A stretch of 64,000 nucleotides of DNA from an uncultured Lachnospiraceae bacterium (GCA_902786365.1 CADACD010000023.1:1-64000); one strand, 5' to 3'; counted from the stretch's first letter, positions 52,424 to 62,036 are shown. A program made the numbers and translations. The notes: generated by a model from the letters alone, not told the origin.

Positions 52424-53670
52424 AAGAAAAAGGCTTGAAAGTGATAGGATGGTTTTTTGCGGTAATCTTCTTTTTTGTCGGAGTAGATGCTTTGGCACAG
52501 GGAGAAATTGTATGTTTTGTGTTGTTTGCTACACTGGGTACATTGACATTACCTGCCTGTGCAGTTAGAAATTTATGGAAAGTGGCTTTTAAGGAAAAAA
52601 GTAAACTGGTAAAACCGGTGGTTCTGTTTGTTCTGTTTATTGTGGCAACATCAACACTGCCGGCAGTGGAAAAGGATAAAAACGCAGAGAATGAAAATGA
52701 CGATACTTACAAGACAGAGGTATCTAATACCCGTGTCCAAGATGCAGGCATTGCAGATTCTTCAATGGAAAATAAAGAGGAATCAAATTCCACTGATGAA
52801 AAATTAACCGGTGAAAATTCAACTGATGTTCAAAGTACAGCCAATATTTTTCAGTCACAAACAGAGGCAGTATTGCTGTCGGACATTCCGGAATATAGTG
52901 ACAGTCCATACATAGCAGTCAATCAAAATATTCCATTTTTTACAGAGAATGATAACACAACAGTAGCTTTTGAATATTATTCGGATTTGGATAAATTAGG
53001 CAGATGTGGTGTCGCATATGCTAACATTTGCAAAGAAATTATGCCTACAGAAGAGAGAGACAAGATAGGTAGTATAAAACCGTCAGCCTGGCAGAGTGTG
53101 AGATATGATAATGTAGAGGGTGCTTATCTATACAACAGATGTCATTTGATTGGATATCAGCTTGCAGGAGAAAATGCAAATGAAAAAAATCTGATGACAG
53201 GTACAAGATATCTCAATATTGAAGGAATGCTTCCGTTTGAGAATATGGTTGCCGATTATGTAAAAGAAACAGATCATCATGTTTTATACAGAGTTACACC
53301 GATATTTGATGGGGACAATCTGCTGGCAGCGGGGGTTTTGATAGAGGCAAAATCAGTAGAAGATAATGGGGAAGGAATTTTATTTAATGTATTTTGTTAT
53401 AATGTACAGCCGGGGATTAATATCAATTATCTCAATGGTGATAGTTCGCTTGCAAGTGATGTAGAACAATCAACTCAGAGTATACAGCAGATAGAAACAC
53501 AGACTGCAGTAACGTATTCATATGTGTTGAATAAAAATACAAAGAAATATCACAGACCAGATTGTCCGAGTGTTCCTGCTATCAGTCCTAAGAACCGGAT
53601 TGATTTTGATGGAGATATTAATGAGATGATTCAGCAGGGATATGTGGCATGTAAGAGGTGTAATCCGTAA
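52420..53670 (+). CDS. Membrane-anchored DNA/RNA non-specific endonuclease
   Basis: A 416-residue protein. Residues 1-85 have two or three membrane helices (WFFAVIFFFVGVDALAQ, IVCFVLFATLGTLTLPACA, PVVLFVLFIVATSTL). A Ser/Thr/Asn/Glu-rich stalk follows. Residues about 165-345 are the nuclease domain of the streptodornase/EndA type: LYNRCHLIGYQLAGENANEKN carries the catalytic His, then GTRYLN and the Mg-binding Asn region; note Cys where DRGH-type relatives have Gly. The last 45 residues (KYHRPDCPSV...GYVACKRCNP) resemble the Ada-type metal-binding module. It should degrade nucleic acid outside the cell. Confidence 0.83.
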   Translation: MKEKGLKVIGWFFAVIFFFVGVDALAQGEIVCFVLFATLGTLTLPACAVRNLWKVAFKEKSKLVKPVVLFVLFIVATSTLPAVEKDKNAENENDDTYKTEVSNTRVQDAGIADSSMENKEESNSTDEKLTGENSTDVQSTANIFQSQTEAVLLSDIPEYSDSPYIAVNQNIPFFTENDNTTVAFEYYSDLDKLGRCGVAYANICKEIMPTEERDKIGSIKPSAWQSVRYDNVEGAYLYNRCHLIGYQLAGENANEKNLMTGTRYLNIEGMLPFENMVADYVKETDHHVLYRVTPIFDGDNLLAAGVLIEAKSVEDNGEGILFNVFCYNVQPGININYLNGDSSLASDVEQSTQSIQQIETQTAVTYSYVLNKNTKKYHRPDCPSVPAISPKNRIDFDGDINEMIQQGYVACKRCNP

Positions 53671-53730
53671 AAAAAATGGTTAAGCGAAACATTGGAAGAA
53701 GGATTTGTGAAAATAAAAGATAAATATAAA

Positions 53731-53761
53731 CGCCCGAAATTACTATCAGTAATTTCGGGCG
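53731..53761 (-). terminator. Terminator of the tRNA-Leu gene
   Basis: CGCCCGAAATTACT and AGTAATTTCGGGCG form a 14-bp stem with a 3-base loop; on the minus strand a T-rich run (TTTATATTTATCTTTT) follows. It may also stop the nuclease gene on the plus strand. Confidence 0.8.
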
Positions 53762-53773
53762 TTACAATCACAA

Positions 53774-53857
53774 TGCACTCGATGGGACTTGAACCCACAC
53801 CCGGGAACCCGGACATGAACCTGAATCATGCGCGTATGCCAATTCCGCCACAAGTGC
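53774..53857 (-). tRNA. tRNA-Leu (anticodon CAG)
   Basis: On the minus strand GCACTTG pairs with CGAGTGC (one G-U) as the acceptor stem, with discriminator A. The D arm reads GGCGGAATTGGCATACGC, the anticodon stem CATGA/TCATG encloses TTCAGGT (anticodon CAG), a variable arm GTCCGGGTTCCCGGGTG is long as in class II tRNAs, and GGTTCAAGTCC is the T loop. CCA is not encoded. Length 84 bases. Confidence 0.9.
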
Positions 53858-53879
53858 ATCATAAGTCGTATGACTTAGA

Positions 53880-54303
53880 ACGGATATTATTATAACAGCT
53901 TATAAAGCATAAATCAACACTTTTTTTAATATTTTCCCCGCTATTTTCCAACACTTAATTGAAAATTTAAATTCTACGCCATATTTTCAATTTGCTGAAT
54001 GCTCAATGAATTTTAAATGAATTACTAAATTGAACCCCCTCAATTATAAAAATTCAATTCTGTCATTGATATGCAAATTATACCACTGACAAATTGTAAA
54101 TATTTGTCTTGATAAAATGAGATAAATGATATTATAATAGTTAGTGGTATTTTTTAGGTTTAAGAGATGTGTGACTAAAGATATTCAAGATGCAATGGTG
54201 TCCGGAATAGTTATAACAGCAGTCACTTATACATATAAAAGCAGATAAAAAAGGATTAGATTTTTGATAGAAAACAAATTATGAAAGGATTTAACATAGA
54301 AAT
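53880..54303 (+). other. Intergenic region between tRNA-Leu and aroD
   Basis: AT-rich, no reading frame. It contains the tRNA promoter region on the minus strand (not clearly resolved) and an aroD promoter on the plus strand: TTGATA (54109-54114), 18 bases, TATAAT (54133-54138). The aroD leader is about 160 bases. Confidence 0.5.
54109..54138 (+). promoter_or_regulatory. Promoter of aroD
   Basis: TTGATA and TATAAT, 18-base spacer. Confidence 0.55.
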
Positions 54304-55065
54304 ATGAAATTAGTAAACTTAGATGAACTTATTATAGGCGAGGGAAGACCGAAGATTTGTGTTCCTATTGTTGCGAAGAATTTAGAAGAGGCAAATTCTC
54401 AAGCGTCTGAAATTGCAAATTTGTCCGCAGATTTGATAGAGATTAGAGGAGATTATTTTGAGCAATATTTCGACAGCAAGTATGTTATCAATTTGATACA
54501 TGAAGTGAAACTTATCACAAACAGACCGGTGATCTATACATTCAGAACAGGCAGAGAAGGTGGAGAAAAGGAAATTGAAACAGAAGAATATGTCTCTCTT
54601 TTGAAGGATGTTATTGAAAGTAAAGAGCCTGAGCTGATTGATATAGAACTTTTTACAGGAGAAAAAGAGGTTGAAGAACTGACAAAACTTGCACATGCTA
54701 ATGGTGTGAAAGTTGTTTTATCCAATCATGATTTTGAAAAAACACCTCACAAAAAAGAGATTTATGCAAGATTGAAAAAGATGGAAGAGGCAGGTGCAGA
54801 TATAGCCAAGATTGCTGTTATGCCAAAAGAACAGTATGATGTGAATAAACTTCTTGATGCAACAACAATGGCTTTTTTTGATATGGATATTCCAATTGTG
54901 ACTATGTCTATGGGGAAAATGGGGGCTATAAGCCGTATATCAGGTGAGGTGTTTGGCAGTGCTATTACCTTTGGAACTGTTGGTAAAGCTTCTGCACCAG
55001 GACAGATTAATGTAGATGATTTATCATATATGCTTGAGGTTATTCACAGGCAGTGTGTGAAATAG
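54304..55065 (+). CDS. aroD: Type I 3-dehydroquinate dehydratase
   Basis: A 253-residue TIM-barrel enzyme that dehydrates 3-dehydroquinate in the shikimate pathway. The Schiff-base Lys lies in ADIAKIAVMP (about 167), the catalytic His in LSNHDFEKTP (about 141), and ADLIEIRGDYF, YTFRTGREGG, MSMGKMGAISRI and FGSAITFGTVGKASAPGQI are the substrate loops. Length is typical. It is followed 77 bases later by shikimate kinase, another step of the same pathway. Confidence 0.95.
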   Translation: MKLVNLDELIIGEGRPKICVPIVAKNLEEANSQASEIANLSADLIEIRGDYFEQYFDSKYVINLIHEVKLITNRPVIYTFRTGREGGEKEIETEEYVSLLKDVIESKEPELIDIELFTGEKEVEELTKLAHANGVKVVLSNHDFEKTPHKKEIYARLKKMEEAGADIAKIAVMPKEQYDVNKLLDATTMAFFDMDIPIVTMSMGKMGAISRISGEVFGSAITFGTVGKASAPGQINVDDLSYMLEVIHRQCVK

Positions 55066-55142
55066 TATATAGATTGAAATGAAATTTTATATTGATTCAA
55101 AATCAAAACAAAACGATGATAGGAAAAAGAGAGGAATTGACG

Positions 55143-55658
55143 ATGGACTACAATATTATGTTAATAGGTTTTATGGGGGTTGGAAAAACTACAGTGTCAA
55201 AAAAATTATCAAAAAAACTTGGGATGCCTGAGATTGATATGGACGCTTATATTGTTGAGCATGAAAATAAGGCGATAGCAGATATTTTTGCAGAAAGCGG
55301 AGAGGAATACTTTAGAAAAATAGAAACAGAGTGCCTGGTTGAAATACAAAAGGTAAAAGGAAAAATTGTATCATGTGGTGGTGGAGCAGTTTTGAAAGAT
55401 GAAAACGTCAGCTATATGAAAAATGGTGGAGTTATCCTTTTGTTAACTGCAACACCTCAGACTGTCTACGAAAGAGTAAAGAATTGTACAGACAGACCAA
55501 TTTTGAATGGAAATATGAATGTTGAATTTATCACCGAGCTTATGAATAAAAGAAAGCAGAGATATCTTGAAGTGGCAGATATTATTATTGCTACAGATAA
55601 TAAAACTGTGGATGAGATTGTAAACGAAATTGAGAAAGAACTGGGAAATCTCATGTAG
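55143..55658 (+). CDS. aroK: Shikimate kinase
   Basis: A 171-residue kinase that phosphorylates shikimate with ATP. Walker A is GFMGVGKTT (about 8-16), DMD (about 32-34) binds shikimate and metal, FRKIETECL and CGGGAVL (about 78) are the other substrate loops, and the lid region contains DRPIL. ATG 55143 is 8 bases after GAGG; a longer frame from 55092 adds a Lys/Asn-rich stretch not found in the family. It is probably co-transcribed with aroD. Confidence 0.92.
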   Translation: MDYNIMLIGFMGVGKTTVSKKLSKKLGMPEIDMDAYIVEHENKAIADIFAESGEEYFRKIETECLVEIQKVKGKIVSCGGGAVLKDENVSYMKNGGVILLLTATPQTVYERVKNCTDRPILNGNMNVEFITELMNKRKQRYLEVADIIIATDNKTVDEIVNEIEKELGNLM

Positions 55659-55807
55659 AAAAGGATTGAAAATGACAGTCTTATCAAGGAAAAAACGCGA
55701 GTAAATCGGTACAATAAAAGTGAAAATGAGAATCATTTGTATATTTAGAAGAAAATACAGGATAATTTAAAAATTTTGGCTAATTGGTGTATTTTGCTAA
55801 AAAACAG

Positions 55808-55836
55808 TTGAAAAAATATCAATATTAGTATAAAAT
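55808..55836 (+). promoter_or_regulatory. Promoter of efp
   Basis: TTGAAA and TAAAAT, 17-base spacer, about 90 bases before the efp start. Confidence 0.5.
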
Positions 55837-55925
55837 AAAAAGGTCTGTTAAGCTTTTTTTGGAGAATATAAAAATAGAAGATATAGAAACATGTACGGCA
55901 TGTTAGTTTAAGGAGGAATATTCAT

Positions 55926-56480
55926 ATGATATCAGCAGGCGATTTTAGAAATGGAATCACAATTGAACTAGATAACAATATTTATCAGATTATTGAATTC
56001 CAGCATGTAAAACCTGGTAAAGGAGCTGCATTTGTAAGAACAAAATTAAAAAATATAAAGAACGGTGGCGTTGTTGAAAAAACTTTCAGACCAACAGAGA
56101 AATGTCCGCAGGCAAGAATTGACAGAAAAGATATGCAGTATTTATATTCAGATGATTTATATCATTTTATGGATGTAGAGACATATGAGCAGATTGATTT
56201 GGCACCTGAAAGTGTTGGAGATGCTCTTAAGTTTGTAAAAGAGAACGAGATGGTTAAAGTTTGCTCACATAATGGACAGGTATTTGCGATTGAACCACCA
56301 TTGTTTGTTGAGTTAGAGATTACAGATACAGAGCCTGGTTTCAAAGGTAACACAGCTACAGGTGCAACAAAGCCGGCGGTAGTAGAGACAGGCGCTACAG
56401 TATATGTACCATTATTTGTTGAACAGAATGATAAGATTAAGATTGATACAAGAACAGGTGAATATCTTTCACGTGTATAA
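55926..56480 (+). CDS. efp: Elongation factor P
   Basis: A 184-residue protein of standard length. The KOW-like first domain has [20 protein letters not shown] and the tip loop [16 protein letters not shown], where Lys32 (PGKG) is the residue that contacts the peptidyl t[18 protein letters not shown] and the closing [20 protein letters not shown] follow. It rescues ribosomes stalled at proline runs. Whether the Lys is modified cannot be told. AAGGAGGA precedes the ATG by about 7 bases. Confidence 0.95.
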   Translation: MISAGDFRNGITIELDNNIYQIIEFQHVKPGKGAAFVRTKLKNIKNGGVVEKTFRPTEKCPQARIDRKDMQYLYSDDLYHFMDVETYEQIDLAPESVGDALKFVKENEMVKVCSHNGQVFAIEPPLFVELEITDTEPGFKGNTATGATKPAVVETGATVYVPLFVEQNDKIKIDTRTGEYLSRV

Positions 56481-56497
56481 AAAGACAGATTATTCAA

Positions 56498-56528
56498 AGT
56501 CACATTCTATATGGGATGTGGCTTTTTT
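56498..56528 (+). terminator. Terminator after efp
   Basis: GTCACATTC and GGATGTGGC pair (with G-U) around TATATG, followed by seven T. Confidence 0.7.
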
Positions 56529-56692
56529 TATTTGTCAAAAACATGTGAATCTATTTTGGAAGATTGAGAAAAGTAACTGTAAAGGCAGAGAAGTACCTCA
56601 TTCATAAAGTGAATACAATAACAAAACAAATAATTTATTAGCAAATAAAATGTGATTAATTATAATAATATGATAAGTAACTAAAATAAATA

Positions 56693-56721
56693 TTGACAAA
56701 TGCCTGAAAAAGTAATACAAT
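56693..56721 (+). promoter_or_regulatory. Upstream recA-region promoter
   Basis: TTGACA and TACAAT separated by 17 bases. An unused-looking AGGAGG site follows at about 56752, without a standard start codon. Confidence 0.55.
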
Positions 56722-56789
56722 GATGAATATAAGATACATAGTAAAAAAGCAGGAGGACAATAAAATCCGGATTAAAAAAAGATAATGTA

Positions 56790-56841
56790 TTGACAAAAAT
56801 AAAAATATGCATTATTATTGTCTGTAACGAACGAATGTTCG
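56790..56841 (+). promoter_or_regulatory. recA promoter with LexA (SOS) box
   Basis: TTGACA (56790-56795), 17 bases, TATTAT (56813-56818). The perfect palindrome CGAACGAATGTTCG (56828-56841) lies over the transcript start and matches the Gram-positive LexA consensus GAAC-4-GTTC. The recA leader is then about 250 bases. Confidence 0.85.
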
Positions 56842-56874
56842 AACTTTCGGTAGGTTATACTATGCATATCAATA

Positions 56875-56891
56875 TACATTCTAACTCGTAA
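56875..56891. repeat. Partial copy of the hairpin repeat in the recA leader
   Basis: TACATTCTAACTCGTAA is identical to 41397-41413; similarity fades in the next 15 bases and no hairpins follow. Confidence 0.6.
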
Positions 56892-57079
56892 TAATGTTGC
56901 AGACCTAACTTAGTTCAAAACAATTAAAAGTTAATAAATTGAAATAAAATATGGAAAGGAATATGCACGCTGCCATAGTATTCAGATTTATAATTAATAG
57001 GAGGCAGTACAGAATTTATTATTATATATACATATGTAATATATGAAAGAGATAAATAAAAGTTGCATGGGTGATTAAA

Positions 57080-58144
57080 ATGGATAACAGTGAAAAATTA
57101 AAAGCATTAGAGCAGGCGATATCTCAGATTGAGAAAGACCATGGTAAAGGTTCGGTTATGAAACTTGGAGATCCGAAAGCAGCCATGAATATTGAAACAA
57201 TTCCTACAGGCTCATTAAGTCTTGATATTGCATTGGGACTTGGTGGTGTACCAAGGGGAAGAATTGTTGAGATATACGGACCTGAATCAAGTGGTAAGAC
57301 AACAGTTGCGTTACATATGATAGCAGAAGTTCAGAAAAGAGGAGGAATCGCAAGTTTTATCGATGCGGAGCATGCTCTTGATCCGGTGTATGCAAAAGCA
57401 ATAGGTGTTGATATTGATAATTTGTACATTTCACAACCAGATTTTGGAGAGCAGGCTTTGGAAATAACAGAGACATTTGTGCGTTCGGGTGCAGTGGATA
57501 TCATTATCATTGACTCTGTTGCGGCTCTGGTTCCAAAGGCAGAGATAGAAGGAGATATGGGTGATTCTCATGTGGGACTTCATGCAAGACTGATGTCACA
57601 GGCACTTAGAAAATTAACAGCGATTACGAGCAAATCCAACTGTATTGTTGTATTTATTAATCAGTTGCGAGAAAAAGTAGGAGTGTTGTTTGGCAATCCG
57701 GAGACTACTACAGGTGGTAGAGCATTGAAATTCTATTCATCAATAAGACTTGATGTTAGAAGAAGTGAAGCAATCAAACAGGGGGGAGAAGTGATTGGTA
57801 ACAGAGTTAAAGTCAAAGTTGTGAAAAACAAGGTAGCACCTCCGTTTAAGGAAGCTGAGTTTGATATTATGTTTGGAAAAGGTATTTCAAAAGAAGGAGA
57901 TATGATTGATATCGCAGCGATAAGTGGCATAATTAATAAGAGTGGAGCATGGTACTCTTATAAGGGAGAAAAAATTGGTCAGGGAAGAGAGAACGCTAAG
58001 CAGACTCTTCTTAATAATCCTGCAATGATGAAGGAAGTTGAGCAGGCAATAAGAGAAAAATATATTTTTATGGCTGCTGATGAGGAGGATCAACCTGCGC
58101 AGACAGACAATATTGAGGAAGAAGATATAGATAAGGAAGACTAA
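57080..58144 (+). CDS. recA: Recombinase RecA
   Basis: A 354-residue RecA. Walker [10 protein letters not shown] (about 68-76), Walker [11 protein letters not shown], the L1 loop [40 protein letters not shown] and the acidic C-terminal tail (EEEDIDKED) are all standard. It forms filaments on single-stranded DNA for recombination and triggers LexA self-cleavage. ATG 57080 follows GGGTGAT; GTG 57071 is inside that site. The LexA box upstream shows SOS control, and recX follows 6 bases after the stop. Confidence 0.97.
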   Translation: MDNSEKLKALEQAISQIEKDHGKGSVMKLGDPKAAMNIETIPTGSLSLDIALGLGGVPRGRIVEIYGPESSGKTTVALHMIAEVQKRGGIASFIDAEHALDPVYAKAIGVDIDNLYISQPDFGEQALEITETFVRSGAVDIIIIDSVAALVPKAEIEGDMGDSHVGLHARLMSQALRKLTAITSKSNCIVVFINQLREKVGVLFGNPETTTGGRALKFYSSIRLDVRRSEAIKQGGEVIGNRVKVKVVKNKVAPPFKEAEFDIMFGKGISKEGDMIDIAAISGIINKSGAWYSYKGEKIGQGRENAKQTLLNNPAMMKEVEQAIREKYIFMAADEEDQPAQTDNIEEEDIDKED

Positions 58145-58150
58145 TACAAC

Positions 58151-58780
58151 ATGCTTGTTACCGAGATAAAGAAAATTGACTCAAAAAAAAGTCTCATATA
58201 TCTGGATTATGAACCTGCATTTTCTATATACAGGTCAGAAATCAGACGGTATGAAATAGGGATAGAAAAAGAATTAACAAGTGAAAAGTATGATGAAATT
58301 CTTGCTATGCTGCTCAAGAGATGCAGAGAAAGAACAGCGTATATATTAGGCAAATCAGATAAAAGTGAACACGAGCTCAAAACAAAACTGAGGCAGGGAT
58401 TTTATCCCGACAGCATCATCAATAAAGTTGTGAATGAATATACCATGATGGGATATGTGAATGATTACAGATATGCGTCCAACTACATAAAGTATCATTT
58501 TTCATCAAAAAGTAAAAATAGAATTATGAGTTCACTTCTTTATAAGGGGATTGATAAAGAACTTATTAACGATATTATGAATGAATACGAATCGGAAAAT
58601 GAAGATTTTAAAAACAAACAGGATACAATGATTGAAAAGGAATTTATTAAAAAAAAGTATGATTTTGAGAGTGACGATAAAGAATTGCTTCATAAAATCA
58701 TTGCTTCATTGTGCAGAAAAGGATTTAGGTATGATGATGTTAAGAATGTATACCATCGGCTAAAAGACAAATGTGATTAA
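58151..58780 (+). CDS. recX: RecA regulator RecX
   Basis: A 209-residue all-helical protein with the three-repeat plan of RecX: RERTAYILGKSDKSEHELKTKL, FYPDSIINKVVNEYTMMGYVNDYRYASNYI and the later KELLHKIIASLCRKGFRYDDV. RecX proteins cap or disassemble RecA filaments. The first 60 residues (beta-rich) match the variable N-terminal extension of clostridial members. Position directly after recA supports the call and implies shared SOS control. Confidence 0.85.
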   Translation: MLVTEIKKIDSKKSLIYLDYEPAFSIYRSEIRRYEIGIEKELTSEKYDEILAMLLKRCRERTAYILGKSDKSEHELKTKLRQGFYPDSIINKVVNEYTMMGYVNDYRYASNYIKYHFSSKSKNRIMSSLLYKGIDKELINDIMNEYESENEDFKNKQDTMIEKEFIKKKYDFESDDKELLHKIIASLCRKGFRYDDVKNVYHRLKDKCD

Positions 58781-58797
58781 AAAGTTTCATGTTACTT

Positions 58798-58889
58798 AAC
58801 TGAAAACGGAGACATAAATATAGCAGGGAGCTTGGAGGTTTACTAGTAATGAATCAAAGATTTGTTACATAAAGTGCATGTGGAGTATG
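58798..58889. repeat. Interspersed intergenic repeat, copy 2
   Basis: AACTGAAAACGGAGA, then TAATGAATCAAAGATTTGTTA with a partly decayed stem, then AGTGCATGTGGAGTAT. It aligns in order with copy 1 at 1326-1418. Confidence 0.55.
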
Positions 58890-58931
58890 GAACATTAATT
58901 GAATAAAATAAATGATAATAGGAATTTTGAA

Positions 58932-58960
58932 TTGACTTAATTGGAAGTAATTGTTATAAT
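58932..58960 (+). promoter_or_regulatory. Promoter of ppdK
   Basis: TTGACT and TATAAT separated by 17 bases; transcript start expected near 58967. Confidence 0.7.
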
Positions 58961-58966
58961 TATAGT

Positions 58967-59085
58967 TAGGCGTGAGTGTGCGGTATAGGGCATGAATATA
59001 AAAGGTGATTTACAGTAGATTTTATAAAAATCACCGTCTTACGCGACATATCTTATTTTTTTTATAAGGATAATCCTTATAGGAT
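58967..59085 (+). promoter_or_regulatory. Structured leader of ppdK
   Basis: From the expected transcript start, GCGTGAG (58970-58976) pairs with CTTACGC (59038-59044) around an inner stem GGTGATTT (59004-59011)/AAATCACC (59028-59035). A T-rich run (59051-59063) and the 19-base palindrome TATAAGGAT-A-ATCCTTATA (59063-59081) follow, 20 bases before AGGAGG. I do not recognise a known riboswitch class. Confidence 0.5.
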
Positions 59086-59114
59086 AAAAGTAAATTTTTA
59101 GGAGGAAACACAAA

Positions 59115-61751
59115 ATGGCAAACAAATGGGTTTACATGTTCAGTGAAGGTGACATGAGCATGCGTAATCTTCTTGGTGGTAAAGGTGCCAACCTTGCAGA
59201 GATGACAGCAATCGGTCTTCCAGTACCACAGGGATTCACAATCACAACAGAGGCTTGTACACAGTATTACGAGGATGGACGTAAGATTAACGACGAAATC
59301 ATGGCTCAGGCTATGGAAGGTGTTAAGAAGATGGAAGAGATCAACGGAAAGAAATTCGGAGATCTTCAGAATCCACTTTTAGTATCAGTTCGTTCAGGTG
59401 CAAGAGCTTCAATGCCTGGTATGATGGACACAATTCTTAACCTTGGTTTGAATGACGAAGTAGTTGCAGCAATGATAGCAGGAAATCCTGATCCTAAGTT
59501 CGAACGTTTCGTATATGACTCTTACAGACGTTTCATTCAGATGTTCTCAGACGTTGTTATGGAAGTTGGTAAGAAGTATTTCGAGCAGTTAATCGATAAG
59601 ATGAAAGAAGAGAAGGGCGTTCAGTTTGACGTTGACCTTACAGCAGAAGATTTAAAGACATTAGCAGAACAGTTCAAGGCTGAATACAAGAATCAGTTAG
59701 GACAGGACTTCCCATCTGATCCAGTTGAGCAGTTGAAGTTAGCTATCGAAGCTGTATTCCGTTCATGGGACAACCCTCGTGCTAACGTATACCGTCGTGA
59801 TAATGATATCCCTTACTCATGGGGAACAGCAGTTAACGTAATGCCTATGGTATTCGGTAACTTAAATGAAGAGTCAGGTACAGGTGTTGCATTTACACGT
59901 GATCCTGCTACAGGTGAGAAAAAGTTAATGGGTGAGTTCCTCATTAATGCACAGGGTGAGGATGTAGTTGCTGGTGTTCGTACACCAATGCCAATCGCTC
60001 AGATGGAACAGGAATTCCCAGAGGCATATGCTGAGTTCATTAAGGTATGTGATATCTTAGAGAATCACTATCATGATATGCAGGATATGGAATTCACAGT
60101 AGAGAATAAGAAACTCTATATGTTACAGTGTCGTAATGGTAAGAGAACAGCTCCAGCTGCTCTTAAGATTGCTTGTGACCTTGTTGATGAAGGACATAAG
60201 ACAGAAGAAGAAGCAGTAGCTATGATTGATCCTCGTAACCTTGATACACTTCTTCATCCACAGTTTGATGCTGTTGCTCTTAAGGCTGCAACACCAATCG
60301 GAAAAGGTCTTGGCGCATCTCCTGGTGCTGCTTGCGGTAAAGTTGTATTCACAGCTGATGATGCTGTTGAATGGGCTGCAAGAGGAGAAAAAGTTGTTCT
60401 TGTTCGTCTTGAGACATCACCAGAAGATATCACAGGTATGAAGGCTGCTCAGGGTATCCTTACAGTTCGTGGTGGTATGACAAGCCATGCAGCCGTTGTT
60501 GCACGTGGTATGGGTACATGCTGTGTATCAGGCTGTGGTGATATTGCTATGGAGGAGGAAAACAAGCAGTTTACATTAGCAGGAAAGACATTTACAGAAG
60601 GTTCAGAGATTTCTATCGATGGTACAACAGGTAACATTTATGAAGGTCTCATCCCAACAGTTGATGCTTCAATCGCAGGTGAATTTGGACGTGTTATGGC
60701 TTGGGCTGACAAGTTCAGAACATTAAAGGTTAGAACAAATGCTGATACACCGGCAGATGCTAAGAAGGCTAGAGAGCTTGGTGCAGAAGGTATCGGACTT
60801 TGCCGTACAGAGCATATGTTCTTTGAGGAAGATAGAATTGCTGCATTCCGTGAGATGATTTGTGCAGATACAGTAGAAGAGAGAGAAGCAGCTCTTGAAA
60901 AGATTCTTCCATATCAGCAGGGAGATTTCAAAGCTCTTTATGAGGCTCTTGAAGGAAATCCTGTTACTATCAGATTCCTTGACCCACCTCTTCATGAGTT
61001 TGTTCCTACAGAAGAAGATGATATTAAGAAATTAGCAGACGCACAGGGTAAATCAGTAGACGAAATCAAAAACATCATTACATCATTACATGAGTTCAAT
61101 CCGATGATGGGACACAGAGGATGCCGTCTTGCAGTAACATATCCTGAAATCGCTAAGATGCAGACAAAGGCTGTTATTCGTGCAGCTATCGAAGTTAAGG
61201 CAGCTCATCCTGATTGGGCAGTGAAGCCAGAAATCATGATCCCACTTGTATGTGAGGTAAAAGAGCTTCAGTATGTTAAGAAAGTAGTAGTAGAGACAGC
61301 TGATGCTGAAATTGCAGCAGCAGGTGTTGAACTTGAGTACGAAGTAGGTACTATGATTGAGATACCTAGAGCAGCTCTTACAGCTGATGAAATTGCTAAA
61401 GAGGCTGACTTCTTCTGCTTCGGTACAAACGATTTAACACAGATGACATTTGGTTTCTCTCGTGATGATGCTGGTAAATTCTTAGATGCTTACTATGATA
61501 CAAAGATTTTCGAGAACGATCCATTTGCTAAGCTTGACCAGACAGGTGTTGGTAAGTTAATGGAGACAGCTATCAAACTTGGTAAGCCTGTTAATCCAAA
61601 TCTTCATATCGGTATCTGTGGAGAGCATGGTGGAGATCCATCTTCAGTAGAATTCTGCCACAAGATTGGTCTTGACTATGTATCTTGCTCACCATTCAGA
61701 GTACCAATCGCAAGATTAGCAGCAGCTCAGGCAGCAATTGCAAATAAATAA
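59115..61751 (+). CDS. ppdK: Pyruvate, phosphate dikinase
   Basis: An 878-residue enzyme that interconverts pyruvate, ATP and phosphate with phosphoenolpyruvate, AMP and pyrophosphate. The N-terminal ATP-grasp part has GGKGANLAEMT and SVRSGARASMPGMMDT; the swivelling His is in GGMTSHAAVVARGMG (about residue 454); the C-terminal PEP barrel has LCRTEHMF, GHRGCRLAVTYPE and FGTNDLTQMTFGFSRDD with IGICGEHGGDP. Codon use is distinct from its neighbours, with many CGT and CTT codons, as expected for a highly expressed glycolytic gene in a fermenter. AGGAGGA precedes the start. Confidence 0.96.
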   Translation: MANKWVYMFSEGDMSMRNLLGGKGANLAEMTAIGLPVPQGFTITTEACTQYYEDGRKINDEIMAQAMEGVKKMEEINGKKFGDLQNPLLVSVRSGARASMPGMMDTILNLGLNDEVVAAMIAGNPDPKFERFVYDSYRRFIQMFSDVVMEVGKKYFEQLIDKMKEEKGVQFDVDLTAEDLKTLAEQFKAEYKNQLGQDFPSDPVEQLKLAIEAVFRSWDNPRANVYRRDNDIPYSWGTAVNVMPMVFGNLNEESGTGVAFTRDPATGEKKLMGEFLINAQGEDVVAGVRTPMPIAQMEQEFPEAYAEFIKVCDILENHYHDMQDMEFTVENKKLYMLQCRNGKRTAPAALKIACDLVDEGHKTEEEAVAMIDPRNLDTLLHPQFDAVALKAATPIGKGLGASPGAACGKVVFTADDAVEWAARGEKVVLVRLETSPEDITGMKAAQGILTVRGGMTSHAAVVARGMGTCCVSGCGDIAMEEENKQFTLAGKTFTEGSEISIDGTTGNIYEGLIPTVDASIAGEFGRVMAWADKFRTLKVRTNADTPADAKKARELGAEGIGLCRTEHMFFEEDRIAAFREMICADTVEEREAALEKILPYQQGDFKALYEALEGNPVTIRFLDPPLHEFVPTEEDDIKKLADAQGKSVDEIKNIITSLHEFNPMMGHRGCRLAVTYPEIAKMQTKAVIRAAIEVKAAHPDWAVKPEIMIPLVCEVKELQYVKKVVVETADAEIAAAGVELEYEVGTMIEIPRAALTADEIAKEADFFCFGTNDLTQMTFGFSRDDAGKFLDAYYDTKIFENDPFAKLDQTGVGKLMETAIKLGKPVNPNLHIGICGEHGGDPSSVEFCHKIGLDYVSCSPFRVPIARLAAAQAAIANK

Positions 61752-61784
61752 AATTGTCATATTAGATTGATGAATGAATAAGTG

Positions 61785-61826
61785 ATAAGCGTATCATTAG
61801 AAATAGTGGTACGCTTATTTTTTTTA
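61785..61826 (+). terminator. Terminator after ppdK
   Basis: ATAAGCGTATCA and TGGTACGCTTAT pair over 12 positions (one G-T) with a 10-base loop, followed by eight T. Confidence 0.85.
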
Positions 61827-62036
61827 GTTATAAAATGTAAAATTTTATTAAAATTTTAGTTTAATTTATTGCATTTTGAAGTTAACAGGTATATTATTAT
61901 TGATTATGTTTATATTGGTTATAATAATAAGGAAAGTGGGCTTATTAGAGAATGATTTTACAAGATAAATCATATTTAATATACACATATATTTACATAT
62001 TTAATTTATAACAGGATATGGAGGGCTGAATTAGTT

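Noticed and set aside
56404-56607. 67-codon frame overlapping the end of efp
   Set aside because: It reads through the efp terminator and lacks a ribosome site.
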